A stretch of DNA of 47,497 bases. Origin: JBDRFZ01 sp043818395 (GTDB taxonomy: Bacteria; Patescibacteriota; Patescibacteriia; 2-12-FULL-60-25). Position 1 is the stretch's first letter, and every line of letters starts with the position of its first letter. Both the position numbers and the translations under genes were made by a program. Below are positions 23,552 to 31,765 of the stretch, piece by piece. A model generated the notes under the pieces. It saw only the letters and a list, made by a program, of their open reading frames with translations, made no database searches and was not told the origin of the DNA. The DNA lies in NCBI GenBank assembly GCA_043818395.1, contig JBDRFZ010000044.1, positions 1 to 47,497 on the forward strand, written 5' to 3'.

Positions 23552-24829
23552 ATGTGGGAAAAATTTCAAGCGATTTGGCGCGCAAAAGAAGTGAGGAACG
23601 GCTTGATTTTTGTTTTGGTGATGATGGTCATTTTTCGACTGACCGCTCACATCCCGCTCCCCGGCGTTGACCCGCTTGCCTTGCAGAGATATTTTCAGGC
23701 GAATCAGGTCTTGGGTCTTCTGAATCTTTTTTCCGGCGGAACGATCCGTAATTTTGCCGTCGTAGCTCTGGGTGTTGCGCCTTATATCACGGCTTCGATC
23801 ATCTTTCAGCTTTTAGCCATGATCGTACCGCGGCTGGAAGAGATCCAAAAAGAAGGTGAGGCCGGACAAAAAAAGATAAATCAATGGACGCGTATTTTAA
23901 CGATTCCCTTGGCGATCATTCAGTCTTTCACTTTGCTTCAATTATTGCGGCAGTCGCAGTATAAAATTTTGACCAATACCGATACGCTTCATATTTTGAC
24001 CATCATCGTAACGGTAACCGCGGGAACGATCTTTCTCATGTGGATCGGTGAACTCATGTCTGAAAAGAAGGTTGGTAATGGCATCTCGCTATTGATTATG
24101 GCGGGTATTTTGGCGTCTTTGCCGACGCAGGTAGGTCAATTATTTGTGAGTTATGATTCTTCGCAGATACTAACCTATGCCTTATATGTATTACTCACTA
24201 TAGTTACGGTTGTTGGCGTGGTATTTATTACTGAAGGTCAGCGTGATATACCGGTACAATACGCCAGGCAGATTCGAGGTCAGAATGCGGTTTTTGGCGG
24301 CAGTTCCACCAGTCTGCCGCTACGCGTAAATATGGCCGGCGTTATCCCGATCATTTTTGCGATTTCTATTCTTTTGATTCCTTCGCTGGTAGCTCAACTT
24401 TTTGTTCAGGCCAGATCGGTGTGGTTGGCGCAGACAGCGCAGTGGGTGATATCCATCATACAAAATCAGTTGATATACGGCATAATGTATTTCCTACTGG
24501 TAGCGGTTTTTACATTCTTTTATACAGCCGTTGTTTTTCATCCCGATCAGGTGGCTGAAAATTTACAGAAACAGGGCGGCTTTATACCTGGGATCAGGCC
24601 AGGCAAGCCAACGGCTGATTATCTTCAGGCGATTATTAATAGAATTAATTTGATTGGCGCGGTATTTTTGGGTGGAATTGCGGTCTTGCCTATAGCCATG
24701 CAAGGTGCCGGAGGATCGGCTACGTTTGCCATAGGCGGAACCTCACTGCTTATCGTGGTTTCAGTGGTAATTGAGTCTGTAAAACAGGTTGAATCGCAGC
24801 TTACGATGCGGCAATATGACGCCTACTAA
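23552..24829 (+). CDS. secY: Preprotein translocase subunit SecY
   Basis: 425 residues with ten hydrophobic helices, the standard length. Landmarks: TAHIPLPGVD near the first helix, the plug-adjacent LFSGGTIRNFAVVALGVAPYITASII, and the cytoplasmic loop GQRDIPVQYARQIRG before helix 6-7. The C5 loop (GFIPGIRPGKPTADYL) carries the Arg involved in SecA and ribosome contact. SecY is the protein-conducting channel of the inner membrane. It ends the ribosomal block and is followed by a terminator. adk and map, usually next, are displaced by two genes. Confidence 0.98.
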   Translation: MWEKFQAIWRAKEVRNGLIFVLVMMVIFRLTAHIPLPGVDPLALQRYFQANQVLGLLNLFSGGTIRNFAVVALGVAPYITASIIFQLLAMIVPRLEEIQKEGEAGQKKINQWTRILTIPLAIIQSFTLLQLLRQSQYKILTNTDTLHILTIIVTVTAGTIFLMWIGELMSEKKVGNGISLLIMAGILASLPTQVGQLFVSYDSSQILTYALYVLLTIVTVVGVVFITEGQRDIPVQYARQIRGQNAVFGGSSTSLPLRVNMAGVIPIIFAISILLIPSLVAQLFVQARSVWLAQTAQWVISIIQNQLIYGIMYFLLVAVFTFFYTAVVFHPDQVAENLQKQGGFIPGIRPGKPTADYLQAIINRINLIGAVFLGGIAVLPIAMQGAGGSATFAIGGTSLLIVVSVVIESVKQVESQLTMRQYDAY

Positions 24830-24856
24830 AGGCGATAAATTAGCCAATAAATCAAG

Positions 24857-24884
24857 AAAATCGCTTTAAAAGAGCGATTTTTTG
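24857..24884 (+). terminator. Terminator of the S10-spc block
   Basis: AAAATCGCT (24857-24865) pairs with AGCGATTTT (24873-24881), followed by further Ts. It sits 28 nt after the secY stop. Confidence 0.85.
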
Positions 24885-24899
24885 TATGACCGCAAACCC

Positions 24900-24929
24900 T
24901 TGTCAAGACAGATGTTTTATGTCAATAAT
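24900..24929 (+). promoter_or_regulatory. Promoter candidate for the DUF2325-like gene
   Basis: TTGTCA (24900-24905), 18-bp spacer, AATAAT (24924-24929). The predicted start at about 24936 would place the GGAGGCG SD (24944-24950) in a short leader. Confidence 0.45.
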
Positions 24930-24954
24930 GAAAAACCGCAATTGGAGGCGAACT

Positions 24955-25932
24955 TTGACAAACATGGACCCACCGCAAGCCCTAGGTCTTGGCGCGATCG
25001 TCTTCAGGGGCGGAGAGAGGAGATGGAGCGATGATTCTTCCTGTGAAGCAAAAACAGGTGAGGTCATTCTTCGTTTTTCACTTGAGCTCCCGAGAGATTC
25101 AGCGCCTTCTTCGGATGGTCTGATTGAATTGCAGAATGAAATTAAAAGCATCACGCAGTTCATGATCGATCTGGATCGTGATCCGAGAAAAATAGCCAAG
25201 GATGTTCTAAGGGCCATTTGGCGTTTCGATCCGAATATTAGCGATATTCCTACGTCTTTTTGGACTATGCAATACCTGGCGGCTAAAGCCAGATACGCAT
25301 TAGAGAATATACCCGAAGAAAGGAAGGATCTAAGGAGGCGGCTAAACTATGGTATTCAAAGATTGACTTTCTGGGCTACCAATTCCCAGGTGGGATTCGT
25401 GGAGGGGCTTAAACTGGGAGAGAATAAATCATGGACTAATCTCATGTATTTTGCCCAGGAAGAGCTTCGACGTATCGAAGCTCGTAGGATCCAAGAATTT
25501 AACCCGTTACGTACAGACAATAAGAGACGAAAAAAACCGGTGCCCGAAGCACGCGCAGAAATCGATTATCTCGATGTTCCGCAATTGTTAGACCGTATTC
25601 GGGAAGGCGGGAAAATTCTTATAATAGGAGGCGTGCCCAAGCCCAGAAAAATCGAGTGGCTACGTGCTAAAATCGAGGGGCAACCTGAAATCGAATGGCC
25701 CGATGTTGCCGGTAAGACTGCTTCGCGTCGGCTACCTGCGTTTGAGGAGCAAATCCGGCAAGGAAGCGTGGCCTGCGTACTTCTGGTAAACGGCATAGTC
25801 TCGCACCAGACGTCCGATAGGATCGTTTTGTCCTGTAGGACCAGTCAAACACCTTTCGGGGTCGTGGGTAAAGCTGGTTTAGAATCTCTACGGGAAGCGC
25901 TGATTAAAATCGACAAATCGCTTTCGTCATGA
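24955..25932 (+). CDS. Unknown protein with a C-terminal DUF2325-like domain
   Basis: About 325 residues from TTG 24955, chosen because GGAGGCG lies 4 nt upstream; ATG 24964 is the alternative, and the frame is open to 24886. The N-terminal 200 residues are a charged, mainly helical region I do not recognise. Residues about 213-320 match the DUF2325 pattern by eye: KILIIGGVPKP (strand plus GG), a divergent middle with EWPD, then VACVLLVNGIVSHQTS, where DUF2325 proteins have a conserved V-S-H, and a final FGVVGKAGLESL. DUF2325 is a Rossmann-like domain of unknown activity. The gene is a monocistronic unit between terminators, interrupting the usual secY-adk order. Confidence 0.7.
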   Translation: MTNMDPPQALGLGAIVFRGGERRWSDDSSCEAKTGEVILRFSLELPRDSAPSSDGLIELQNEIKSITQFMIDLDRDPRKIAKDVLRAIWRFDPNISDIPTSFWTMQYLAAKARYALENIPEERKDLRRRLNYGIQRLTFWATNSQVGFVEGLKLGENKSWTNLMYFAQEELRRIEARRIQEFNPLRTDNKRRKKPVPEARAEIDYLDVPQLLDRIREGGKILIIGGVPKPRKIEWLRAKIEGQPEIEWPDVAGKTASRRLPAFEEQIRQGSVACVLLVNGIVSHQTSDRIVLSCRTSQTPFGVVGKAGLESLREALIKIDKSLSS

Positions 25933-25963
25933 CGGTTCATGACGGTAACGTCGCAAATCTCAT

Positions 25964-25998
25964 CCCTGTCGGGTTACAAACTCGGCAGGGTATTTTTT
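25964..25998 (+). terminator. Terminator after the DUF2325-like gene
   Basis: CCCTGTCG (25964-25971) pairs with CGGCAGGG (25983-25990), 8 bp with one G-U, followed by TATTTTTT. Confidence 0.85.
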
Positions 25999-26089
25999 AA
26001 TAATAAAATTTTATCGTGCTTTCACTAATCTCGCGTCGTCATGTATTCTACTTTCATAAAGAGTGTTAATTTGAAATTATAGGGTAATC

Positions 26090-26905
26090 ATGCGTCGATT
26101 TTTATTAACTTATTACATTTTGTCGGGTTTGATTACCCTGGGTGTCTTAAGGTTTATCAGCTTAAACGTCGCATCGGTTTTTGGAATGCTGACTTCCTGG
26201 CAATATGTTTTTTTAGGAGTAATGGTAGCAGGGATCGCTGCTGCCTTTATGATAAAAAATCCGTCCCGTCTTTTATGGGAAGCGGCGATTACGTTGGCGT
26301 TATTCTTAGGAGTTTGGTATCTGCTACTTTTGATATTACCGCTCGGCGGAGCGTTGGCTTCTGCTTCGATTTTAACATTGTGTTATTTATTTTTACGCAC
26401 CGTCTGGCTACATGATTTGTTTTTTCTTATCGGCGGCGTGGGTGTGGCTATCGATTTTTCTGGCTGGCTGGTGCCGGAAGTGCTGTTGTTGGTTCTTGTC
26501 GGTTTTTCGATTTATGATTATGTAGCTGCGCCACCCGGCGGAGTGACGGAGAATTTGGTTAAGACGCTCTTGTCCCGTGGTTTAGTGCCCGGTATCATCG
26601 TCGTCAAAAAAATTAAAGATCTTGGATCAAGGTGTGACGAATTATTGATCAATAAAACAAAAACCGGACTCGCCGCCCGATCCGCGATATTGGGTGCCGG
26701 TGACGTGATATTGCCCATGACGCTCGTGGCTCGTGCCGGCATGCGTAGTTTTTGGAATGGTCTCATCGTCCTTTTAGGTTTACTTGCGGCAATTCTGGTT
26801 TTATCCTGGAAAAACAAGGATCTTCGTCCGCGGGCCGCTTTACCTATGTTGGCGATTGGCGCAGGTTTGCCTTTTATTGCATTATGGATTACTAAACAGA
26901 TATGA
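26090..26905 (+). CDS. Presenilin/signal-peptide-peptidase-like intramembrane aspartyl protease
   Basis: 271 residues with about nine hydrophobic segments. The three hallmarks of the GxGD (A22) protease superfamily are in order: the YD motif in a helix (IYDYVA, Asp143), the GxGD motif (LGAGDVILP, Asp205), and a PAL-like motif near the C-terminus (AALPML, about 249-254), where the usual first Pro is Ala. A hydrophilic loop lies between the two catalytic helices. The size and the single YD/GxGD pair match the archaeal-type presenilin homologues (PF06550-like). Such enzymes cut transmembrane helices. The stop overlaps the adk start in ATGA, so it leads the adk-map-ruvX run. A TTATAG lies shortly before ATG; there is no SD. 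Confidence 0.82.
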   Translation: MRRFLLTYYILSGLITLGVLRFISLNVASVFGMLTSWQYVFLGVMVAGIAAAFMIKNPSRLLWEAAITLALFLGVWYLLLLILPLGGALASASILTLCYLFLRTVWLHDLFFLIGGVGVAIDFSGWLVPEVLLLVLVGFSIYDYVAAPPGGVTENLVKTLLSRGLVPGIIVVKKIKDLGSRCDELLINKTKTGLAARSAILGAGDVILPMTLVARAGMRSFWNGLIVLLGLLAAILVLSWKNKDLRPRAALPMLAIGAGLPFIALWITKQI

Positions 26906-27558
26906 CCAAAAGGATCAGAGCGGTTTTATTCGGTCCGCAGGGTTCGGGAAAAGGAACTCAGGGCAAGCTCCTGGCGGAGCGTTTTGACCTGCCTCTTATT
27001 TGTCTGGGTGAATTTATCAGGGAGGAGATTGCCGAGAGCACTCATCTGGGCAAATTAATACGTTCTTATGTTGAAAGTGGTCTGCTGGCTCCGGATGACA
27101 TGGTTAATGCCGTTATAACGCGGGGTTTAAAAAAAATTGATTCATCGCGAGGTTTTATCCTGGATGGTTATCCGCGCAACGTTGAGCAGGCGACTTACTT
27201 GGATCGAATTACCAAGATTAATCTGGCTGTTTCCATAAAAATTTCAGATACAGAAGCGATTAAGCGGCTTACGGGTCGGCGGCAATGTGTTAAATGCAAG
27301 CAGATTTTTCATATTGTTTATGCGCCTACGGTTAAACAGGGTATTTGTTCCGTTTGCGGCAGCAAAGTAGTCAGAAGACAGGATGATGAGGAAGAGGCGA
27401 TTAAGCGGCGTCTCGCGTCTTATCATTTTATGACTGAGCCGCTTGCGTCTTACTATCGACAGCGCGGAGTTTTATTGGTAGTTAATGGTGAGCAGCCTAT
27501 TCAGTACGTGTTCGATGATTTGGTTCGCAAGATGTCAAAATTAGGTTTTAAAATTTAA
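26902..27558 (+). CDS. adk: Adenylate kinase, zinc-LID type
   Basis: 218 residues. P-loop GPQGSGKGTQ (11-20), NMP-binding region and DGYPRN (88-93), and a LID with four cysteines (129, 132, 149, 152) forming the zinc site seen in Gram-positive and many other Adks. It interconverts ATP plus AMP and 2 ADP. It overlaps the upstream protease gene by 4 nt, and map follows after 5 nt, preserving the ancestral adk-map pair from the spc operon. Confidence 0.97.
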   Translation: MTKRIRAVLFGPQGSGKGTQGKLLAERFDLPLICLGEFIREEIAESTHLGKLIRSYVESGLLAPDDMVNAVITRGLKKIDSSRGFILDGYPRNVEQATYLDRITKINLAVSIKISDTEAIKRLTGRRQCVKCKQIFHIVYAPTVKQGICSVCGSKVVRRQDDEEEAIKRRLASYHFMTEPLASYYRQRGVLLVVNGEQPIQYVFDDLVRKMSKLGFKI

Positions 27559-27563
27559 GCATC

Positions 27564-28355
27564 ATGTCTCTCATAAAAACACCTGAAGAAATCGCTATCC
27601 TTAAACAAGGCGGCGAAATTTTATCTAAAACTCTGCAAAAAGTAATGTGTCTTTGTGTAGCCGGATCAAAAACAGATGAGCTGGATAGGGCCGCTTGCGA
27701 GGAATTTAAAAAGCGCGGCGCCTTCCCATCTTTTTTAGGGTACCAGATATCACCCTCTGATCCGCCGTTTCCTTCGGCGCTTTGCGTATCTATTAATGAC
27801 GAAGTGGTTCATGGTCCGGCTTATCCGTCGCGTACCATTAAAGACGGGGATATCGTCAGCCTGGATATCGGCTGCTGGTACCAGGGTCTCGCGACCGATA
27901 TGGCGACGACTGTTTTGGTGGGGGAGGTTAGCGAGGAAGCGAGGAATTTGGCGCGGGCAACTCGCGAATCTTTGGTAAAAAGCCTGGCCGTGGTCAAAGA
28001 AGGCGCTTTGGTTTCTGATATCGGTGTGGCCATCGAAGATCATTTGAAGCCCAAAGGTTATGGCATCGTGCGTGAACTCGTGGGCCACGGTGTCGGACAC
28101 AGCATCCACGAAGAACCGCAAATTCCGCATTTTCGCGATCCCAGAACCCCGAAAATGAAATTAGTTTCCGGTATGGTGATCGCTATCGAACCCATGGTGA
28201 CTCTGGGTCATTGGAAGGTTGATGTCGAAGACGATGGCTGGACCATAAAGACACATGATAAATCATTGGCTGCACATTTTGAAGTGACGATTGCGGTGAC
28301 TAAGAATGGCTACGAGTTGATAACTCCCTGGCCTGATAAAGATAAAAAAATATGA
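27564..28355 (+). CDS. map: Methionine aminopeptidase, type I
   Basis: 263 residues, standard MetAP-I length. The metal ligands are readable: VVHG (substrate His), SLDIG and ATDMA (two Asp), GHGVGHSIHEEP (His), AIEPM (Glu) and HFEVTIAV (Glu). It removes the initiator Met from new proteins. The substrate loop NDEVVHGPA is intact. It is 5 nt after adk, and its stop overlaps the ruvX start in ATGA. Confidence 0.97.
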   Translation: MSLIKTPEEIAILKQGGEILSKTLQKVMCLCVAGSKTDELDRAACEEFKKRGAFPSFLGYQISPSDPPFPSALCVSINDEVVHGPAYPSRTIKDGDIVSLDIGCWYQGLATDMATTVLVGEVSEEARNLARATRESLVKSLAVVKEGALVSDIGVAIEDHLKPKGYGIVRELVGHGVGHSIHEEPQIPHFRDPRTPKMKLVSGMVIAIEPMVTLGHWKVDVEDDGWTIKTHDKSLAAHFEVTIAVTKNGYELITPWPDKDKKI

Positions 28356-28753
28356 GAGTTCTAGGCATTGATTACGGAGAGAAAAATATCGGTTTGGCCT
28401 TGGGAGACACCGATTCAAAAATCGCGACTCCCTGGGGTACGATTTTAAATGAAAGCGCGTTGGCCGTTTTATCCAAGATTCATGATTTAATGGTTAGGGA
28501 CATGGTCGATGCTATCGTGGTTGGCATACCCAAGCCTCTGCGCGACTCCAGGCTGGTTAATGCACAAGTTAAGAAAGTGAAAGAATTTATCCGGGGTTTG
28601 GATGGTCTGGGAATCAAGGTTTTTGAAGAAAATGAAGTCATGTCATCGTTGCTTGCGGCGCGTCAGGCTACGGAGCTCGGTGAAAAAGAAAAACGCGATG
28701 ATCTGGAAGCGGCCGCAATTTTACAGAGCTGGCTTAATAAAAAAAAGGAATAG
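28352..28753 (+). CDS. ruvX: YqgF/RuvX RNase H-fold nuclease
   Basis: 133 residues. The RNase H-like fold is marked by GIDYGEKNIGLALGD at the N-terminus with the first catalytic Asp, VVGIPKPL in the middle and a C-terminal DDLEAAAILQSWL with the last acidic pair. YqgF proteins process the 5' end of pre-16S rRNA and have also been proposed as Holliday-junction resolvases. The start overlaps map by 4 nt. recO follows after 13 nt, linking it to a repair partner. Confidence 0.93.
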   Translation: MRVLGIDYGEKNIGLALGDTDSKIATPWGTILNESALAVLSKIHDLMVRDMVDAIVVGIPKPLRDSRLVNAQVKKVKEFIRGLDGLGIKVFEENEVMSSLLAARQATELGEKEKRDDLEAAAILQSWLNKKKE

Positions 28754-28766
28754 TTCTGACTTTTTC

Positions 28767-29420
28767 ATGCCCTATATCCGTGACCGAGTAATTGTTTTAA
28801 AAAAAGAGCCTTATCGGGAACATGACAGGTGTTATTATATGTATGGTCGTGAATACGGGCTTTTAACGGCCGTGGCCCGTGGTGCGTGTCTGCCCAAATC
28901 AAAACAAGCCGGACATCTTGAACCATTTTCAGAATCAGAGGTCATGATCGCGCGAGGCGTGGCTTTTGATAAATTGGCGGTGGCGCGTCTTATTCATTTT
29001 CCGGCCAAGATAGACAGGTCGTTTTTACCATCCATGTTTTTAATACGCGGTATCTGCGATATGTTGATCACTTTAACCCGACCCGGAATTTCTGATGATC
29101 GGATTTTTTATTTATTAATTGATTTGATCAGAGCCTCTGAAATAGCCACGCCTTTCAATCGGGATATTTTAGAGCTTCTCTATCAGATCACGTTGCTTCG
29201 TCTTCTTGGTTTTCTTGGGTTTGCCACGCCGATAATAGAAATCGTGAAGTCATCGGATTATTTTTCTTTGGTTAATGCAGTAGCGGTTATGAGTTTAACC
29301 GACATAGCGAAAATCGGCTCATTCGATTCCCGGGTCTTACAAATAATTTCGGAATATGTTCAAGGCCTTTTAGAACAGTCTCCGCTCGAGAGCGCGCCAA
29401 GTCCGATATTGATGGTTTGA
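28767..29420 (+). CDS. recO: DNA repair protein RecO
   Basis: 217 residues. The N-terminal OB-fold is recognisable (RDRVIVLKKEPYREHDRCYYMYGREYGLLTAVARGA, given here only as the region about 4-39), followed by the all-helical C-terminal domain. RecO works with RecR to load RecA on SSB-coated DNA. The zinc Cys cluster of many RecO proteins is absent. ATG 28767 is 13 nt after ruvX; the frame extends further up but overlaps ruvX. A weak hairpin at 29441-29460 may end the transcript. Confidence 0.88.
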   Translation: MPYIRDRVIVLKKEPYREHDRCYYMYGREYGLLTAVARGACLPKSKQAGHLEPFSESEVMIARGVAFDKLAVARLIHFPAKIDRSFLPSMFLIRGICDMLITLTRPGISDDRIFYLLIDLIRASEIATPFNRDILELLYQITLLRLLGFLGFATPIIEIVKSSDYFSLVNAVAVMSLTDIAKIGSFDSRVLQIISEYVQGLLEQSPLESAPSPILMV

Positions 29421-29512
29421 CAATTTGCAAATAAAAGGATAAAGATTCTTCGGATCTTTTCTTAAAGTAAGTTGAATTTTTGGCGAGGTGAACAGAACAC
29501 AAGGAGTGGTGA

Positions 29513-30289
29513 ATGAGTGTACCAAGATTAATTTTCAAAATAAGCCACTTTCGTTTTTCTGCCTCGAAGGGCGCGGTTTTAAACTCAAGCCACAGGCCAT
29601 CGGTTTTACGCTGGCAGAGCGGGCAAAAAAGGAAGCGGCAGGAAATCGGGACGGTTCGCGTTTCCGACGACCTGCCGAAATGCCTGAATGATATTACGCT
29701 GCCAGCGGACGGAGTGATCCGCGCCGCCGCCTCTATCGCCGCCAAGATCCGAAGGAGATCGAAGTATATCGATAAGTTTGACCGCGTACTGCTTGCCTAC
29801 GCCTGTTTGCAGCTCGATATGCGCCATGGGCGCGTTCTTGAAGAATACCTGTACCGGCATCTCAAGAAAAAAGCGAAATCCTGGAGGCTCGGAGCTTTGC
29901 GGCTCGCAGAAGAGATCGCCCGTTCGTTTTGGCGCAATCCTCAAAAGAGAAAACAGGAACTCGATAACCTGCCTAAGTACCTGAATATGCAGGACATCTT
30001 GCTCTTGGCGGATGAGGTGATCCGAGATATTGAAGGTCACATTCTGAACCTGGCCGAAAAAGGGCGGCCCGTCAAACAAGGTACTCGCGACGGATATAGG
30101 GCTGTCCGGGCTACGATCGGCGAGCACCGTTCCTATACGTGCTTCCTGATTCTGGAAGGACAGCGCAACGGTTCGGTTCCCAGGGTTCTTTCCCTGAAAA
30201 CATCAGGACAGTTCGGCCGTAGTACCCAAAATCGGCTAAGGGGTAAAGAGCGACATTTCTACAAGCCTTTGCCTATGCACTACGTATAA
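29513..30289 (+). CDS. Unrecognised basic protein in an SD-led single-gene unit
   Basis: 258 residues, strongly basic (many Arg and Lys), with a helical middle (about 85-190) and no membrane segment. I recognise no family. The N-terminal 45 residues (RPSVLRWQSGQKRKRQE) look like a flexible basic region, and an FDRVLLAYACLQLDMRHGR segment suggests a helical bundle. It could bind nucleic acid, but that is only a charge-based guess. The start is well supported: AAGGAG at 29501-29506 lies 6 nt before ATG. Codon use is visibly more GC-rich than adjacent genes. It is flanked by terminator-like hairpins. Confidence 0.65.
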   Translation: MSVPRLIFKISHFRFSASKGAVLNSSHRPSVLRWQSGQKRKRQEIGTVRVSDDLPKCLNDITLPADGVIRAAASIAAKIRRRSKYIDKFDRVLLAYACLQLDMRHGRVLEEYLYRHLKKKAKSWRLGALRLAEEIARSFWRNPQKRKQELDNLPKYLNMQDILLLADEVIRDIEGHILNLAEKGRPVKQGTRDGYRAVRATIGEHRSYTCFLILEGQRNGSVPRVLSLKTSGQFGRSTQNRLRGKERHFYKPLPMHYV

Positions 30290-30303
30290 TCAGTCATTTC
30301 TTG

Positions 30304-30335
30304 CCCGTCGGATATTATTCGGCGGGTTGTTTGTT
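30304..30335 (+). terminator. Terminator after the basic protein gene
   Basis: CCCGTCG (30304-30310) pairs with CGGCGGG (30320-30326), followed by TTGTTTGTT. Confidence 0.8.
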
Positions 30336-30351
30336 ATCACAAATAGTTGCC

Positions 30352-30378
30352 TTGAAACAAAGAATCACCTAAGATAAT
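30352..30378 (+). promoter_or_regulatory. Promoter candidate of asnS (leaderless)
   Basis: TTGAAA (30352-30357), 15-bp spacer, GATAAT (30373-30378), then 7 nt to ATG 30386. The spacer is at the short limit. The GATAAT-N7-ATG arrangement is like that before the LOG gene. Confidence 0.5.
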
Positions 30379-30385
30379 TCAATCT

Positions 30386-31678
30386 ATGACAAATTTTATT
30401 TCTGCGTTTAATAATCTTGTTGATCAGTCGGTCACGATCAAAGGCTTGGCGTATAACGTACGTTCTTCCGGTAGCATTGCATTTTTGCAAATTCGCGATG
30501 GGTCAGGATTTGTCCAAGTCGTAGTTTCAAAAAAATCTGTTGATGAAGCCTCGTGGAAAGCAGCTTCCGAGGCGACTATTGAATCCTCTTTTTCCATTAC
30601 CGGAAAAGTGACTAAACACCCAAAGCAGGAAGGTGTTTATGAGCTCCAGGCTTCTTCTGTCATTTTAATTCAAAAAGTTCAGGACTATCCGATCGGCAAA
30701 AAAGAACACGGTCCGGATTTTTTATTGGACAACCGCCACCTGTGGCTTAGGGCTCCGTCGCAGTGGGCCATACAGCGCGTGCGCAACGCGGTCATCTACG
30801 CGACTTACGATTGGATGCGCGATAACGGTTTTATAAAAATCGATGCGCCGATCCTCACGCCGACTTCATGCGAAGATACGACCGAGCTTTTCGAGATCGA
30901 TTACTTTGGCGAACGCAAAGCGTATCTCACACAGTCGGGCCAGCTTTACCTCGAAGCCGCCATGGCTTCGGTTGGCCGATGTTTTGATTTTGGGCCGGTA
31001 TTCCGCGCCGAAAAATCCAAGACACGCCGTCATTTAATCGAATTTTGGATGATGGATGCCGAAGCCGCTTTCGTCGGACATGATGAGAATCTTAAAATCC
31101 AGGAAGAACTCGTCTCATTTATTGTAAAGCGCGTGCTCGAGACATGTACCGAAGAGCTTAAGATTTTAGAGCGCGACGTCGAACCTCTAAAAAAAGTCGT
31201 ACCGCCTTTTTATCGTTTGACGCATGCCGAGGCCGTGAAAAAGCTACGAGGCATGGGCAGTGACATCGGCGAGATGGATGATCTCGGAGCTGATGACGAA
31301 ACCGTATTAACCAAAGAATACGACAAACCGATTTTTATCGAAAAATATCCGGCTGCGGTTAAAGCGTTTTATATGAAACGCGATCCTGCGGATCCGACCC
31401 GTGTCTTAAATGCCGACTTGCTGGCGCCCGAAGGCTACGGCGAAGTCATCGGCGGTTCCGAGCGCGAGGATGATTACGAAGCGCTTCTCGCACGCTTGAA
31501 GGAGCATAATTTGTCTGAACAGGCCTTTTCCTGGTATCTGGATTTGCGTAAATACGGCTCTGTGCCGCATTCCGGCTTCGGTTATGGCCTTGAGCGCCTG
31601 GTGGCTTGGATTTGCGGTTTACATCACGTGCGAGAAACCATCCCGTTTCCAAGGCTTTTAAACAGGTTGGAGCCGTAA
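30386..31678 (+). CDS. asnS: Asparaginyl-tRNA synthetase
   Basis: 430 residues, class IIb. An N-terminal OB anticodon-binding domain (VTIKGLAYNVRSSG, FLQIRDGSGFVQVVVSKK) is followed by the catalytic core with YLTQSGQLYLEAA, motif 2 FGPVFRAEKSKTRRH, EFWMMDAEAAF and motif 3 GFGYGLERLVAW. The SGQL and EFWM forms favour AsnRS over AspRS. It charges tRNA-Asn directly, so GatCAB-dependent Asn-tRNA formation may be unnecessary. Probably leaderless. Confidence 0.95.
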   Translation: MTNFISAFNNLVDQSVTIKGLAYNVRSSGSIAFLQIRDGSGFVQVVVSKKSVDEASWKAASEATIESSFSITGKVTKHPKQEGVYELQASSVILIQKVQDYPIGKKEHGPDFLLDNRHLWLRAPSQWAIQRVRNAVIYATYDWMRDNGFIKIDAPILTPTSCEDTTELFEIDYFGERKAYLTQSGQLYLEAAMASVGRCFDFGPVFRAEKSKTRRHLIEFWMMDAEAAFVGHDENLKIQEELVSFIVKRVLETCTEELKILERDVEPLKKVVPPFYRLTHAEAVKKLRGMGSDIGEMDDLGADDETVLTKEYDKPIFIEKYPAAVKAFYMKRDPADPTRVLNADLLAPEGYGEVIGGSEREDDYEALLARLKEHNLSEQAFSWYLDLRKYGSVPHSGFGYGLERLVAWICGLHHVRETIPFPRLLNRLEP

Positions 31679-31682
31679 ATCA

Positions 31683-31711
31683 TTGACAAGTCTCCAAATT
31701 CGTGGTTATTT
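31683..31711 (+). promoter_or_regulatory. Promoter candidate for the 31766 gene
   Basis: A perfect TTGACA (31683-31688), 17-bp spacer, TTATTT (31706-31711) with TG two bases before it. The -10 is weak. The transcript would carry a leader of about 48 nt with a strong SD. Confidence 0.4.
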
Positions 31712-31765
31712 AAGACGGTTCTTTAAAGCTTTTTTTGGGAGCATTGAGCGGCGAAGGAGGAAGTC

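Noticed and set aside
25928..25947. Near-tandem ten-base duplication after the DUF2325-like gene
   Set aside because: A single short duplication spanning the stop codon; no sign of function.
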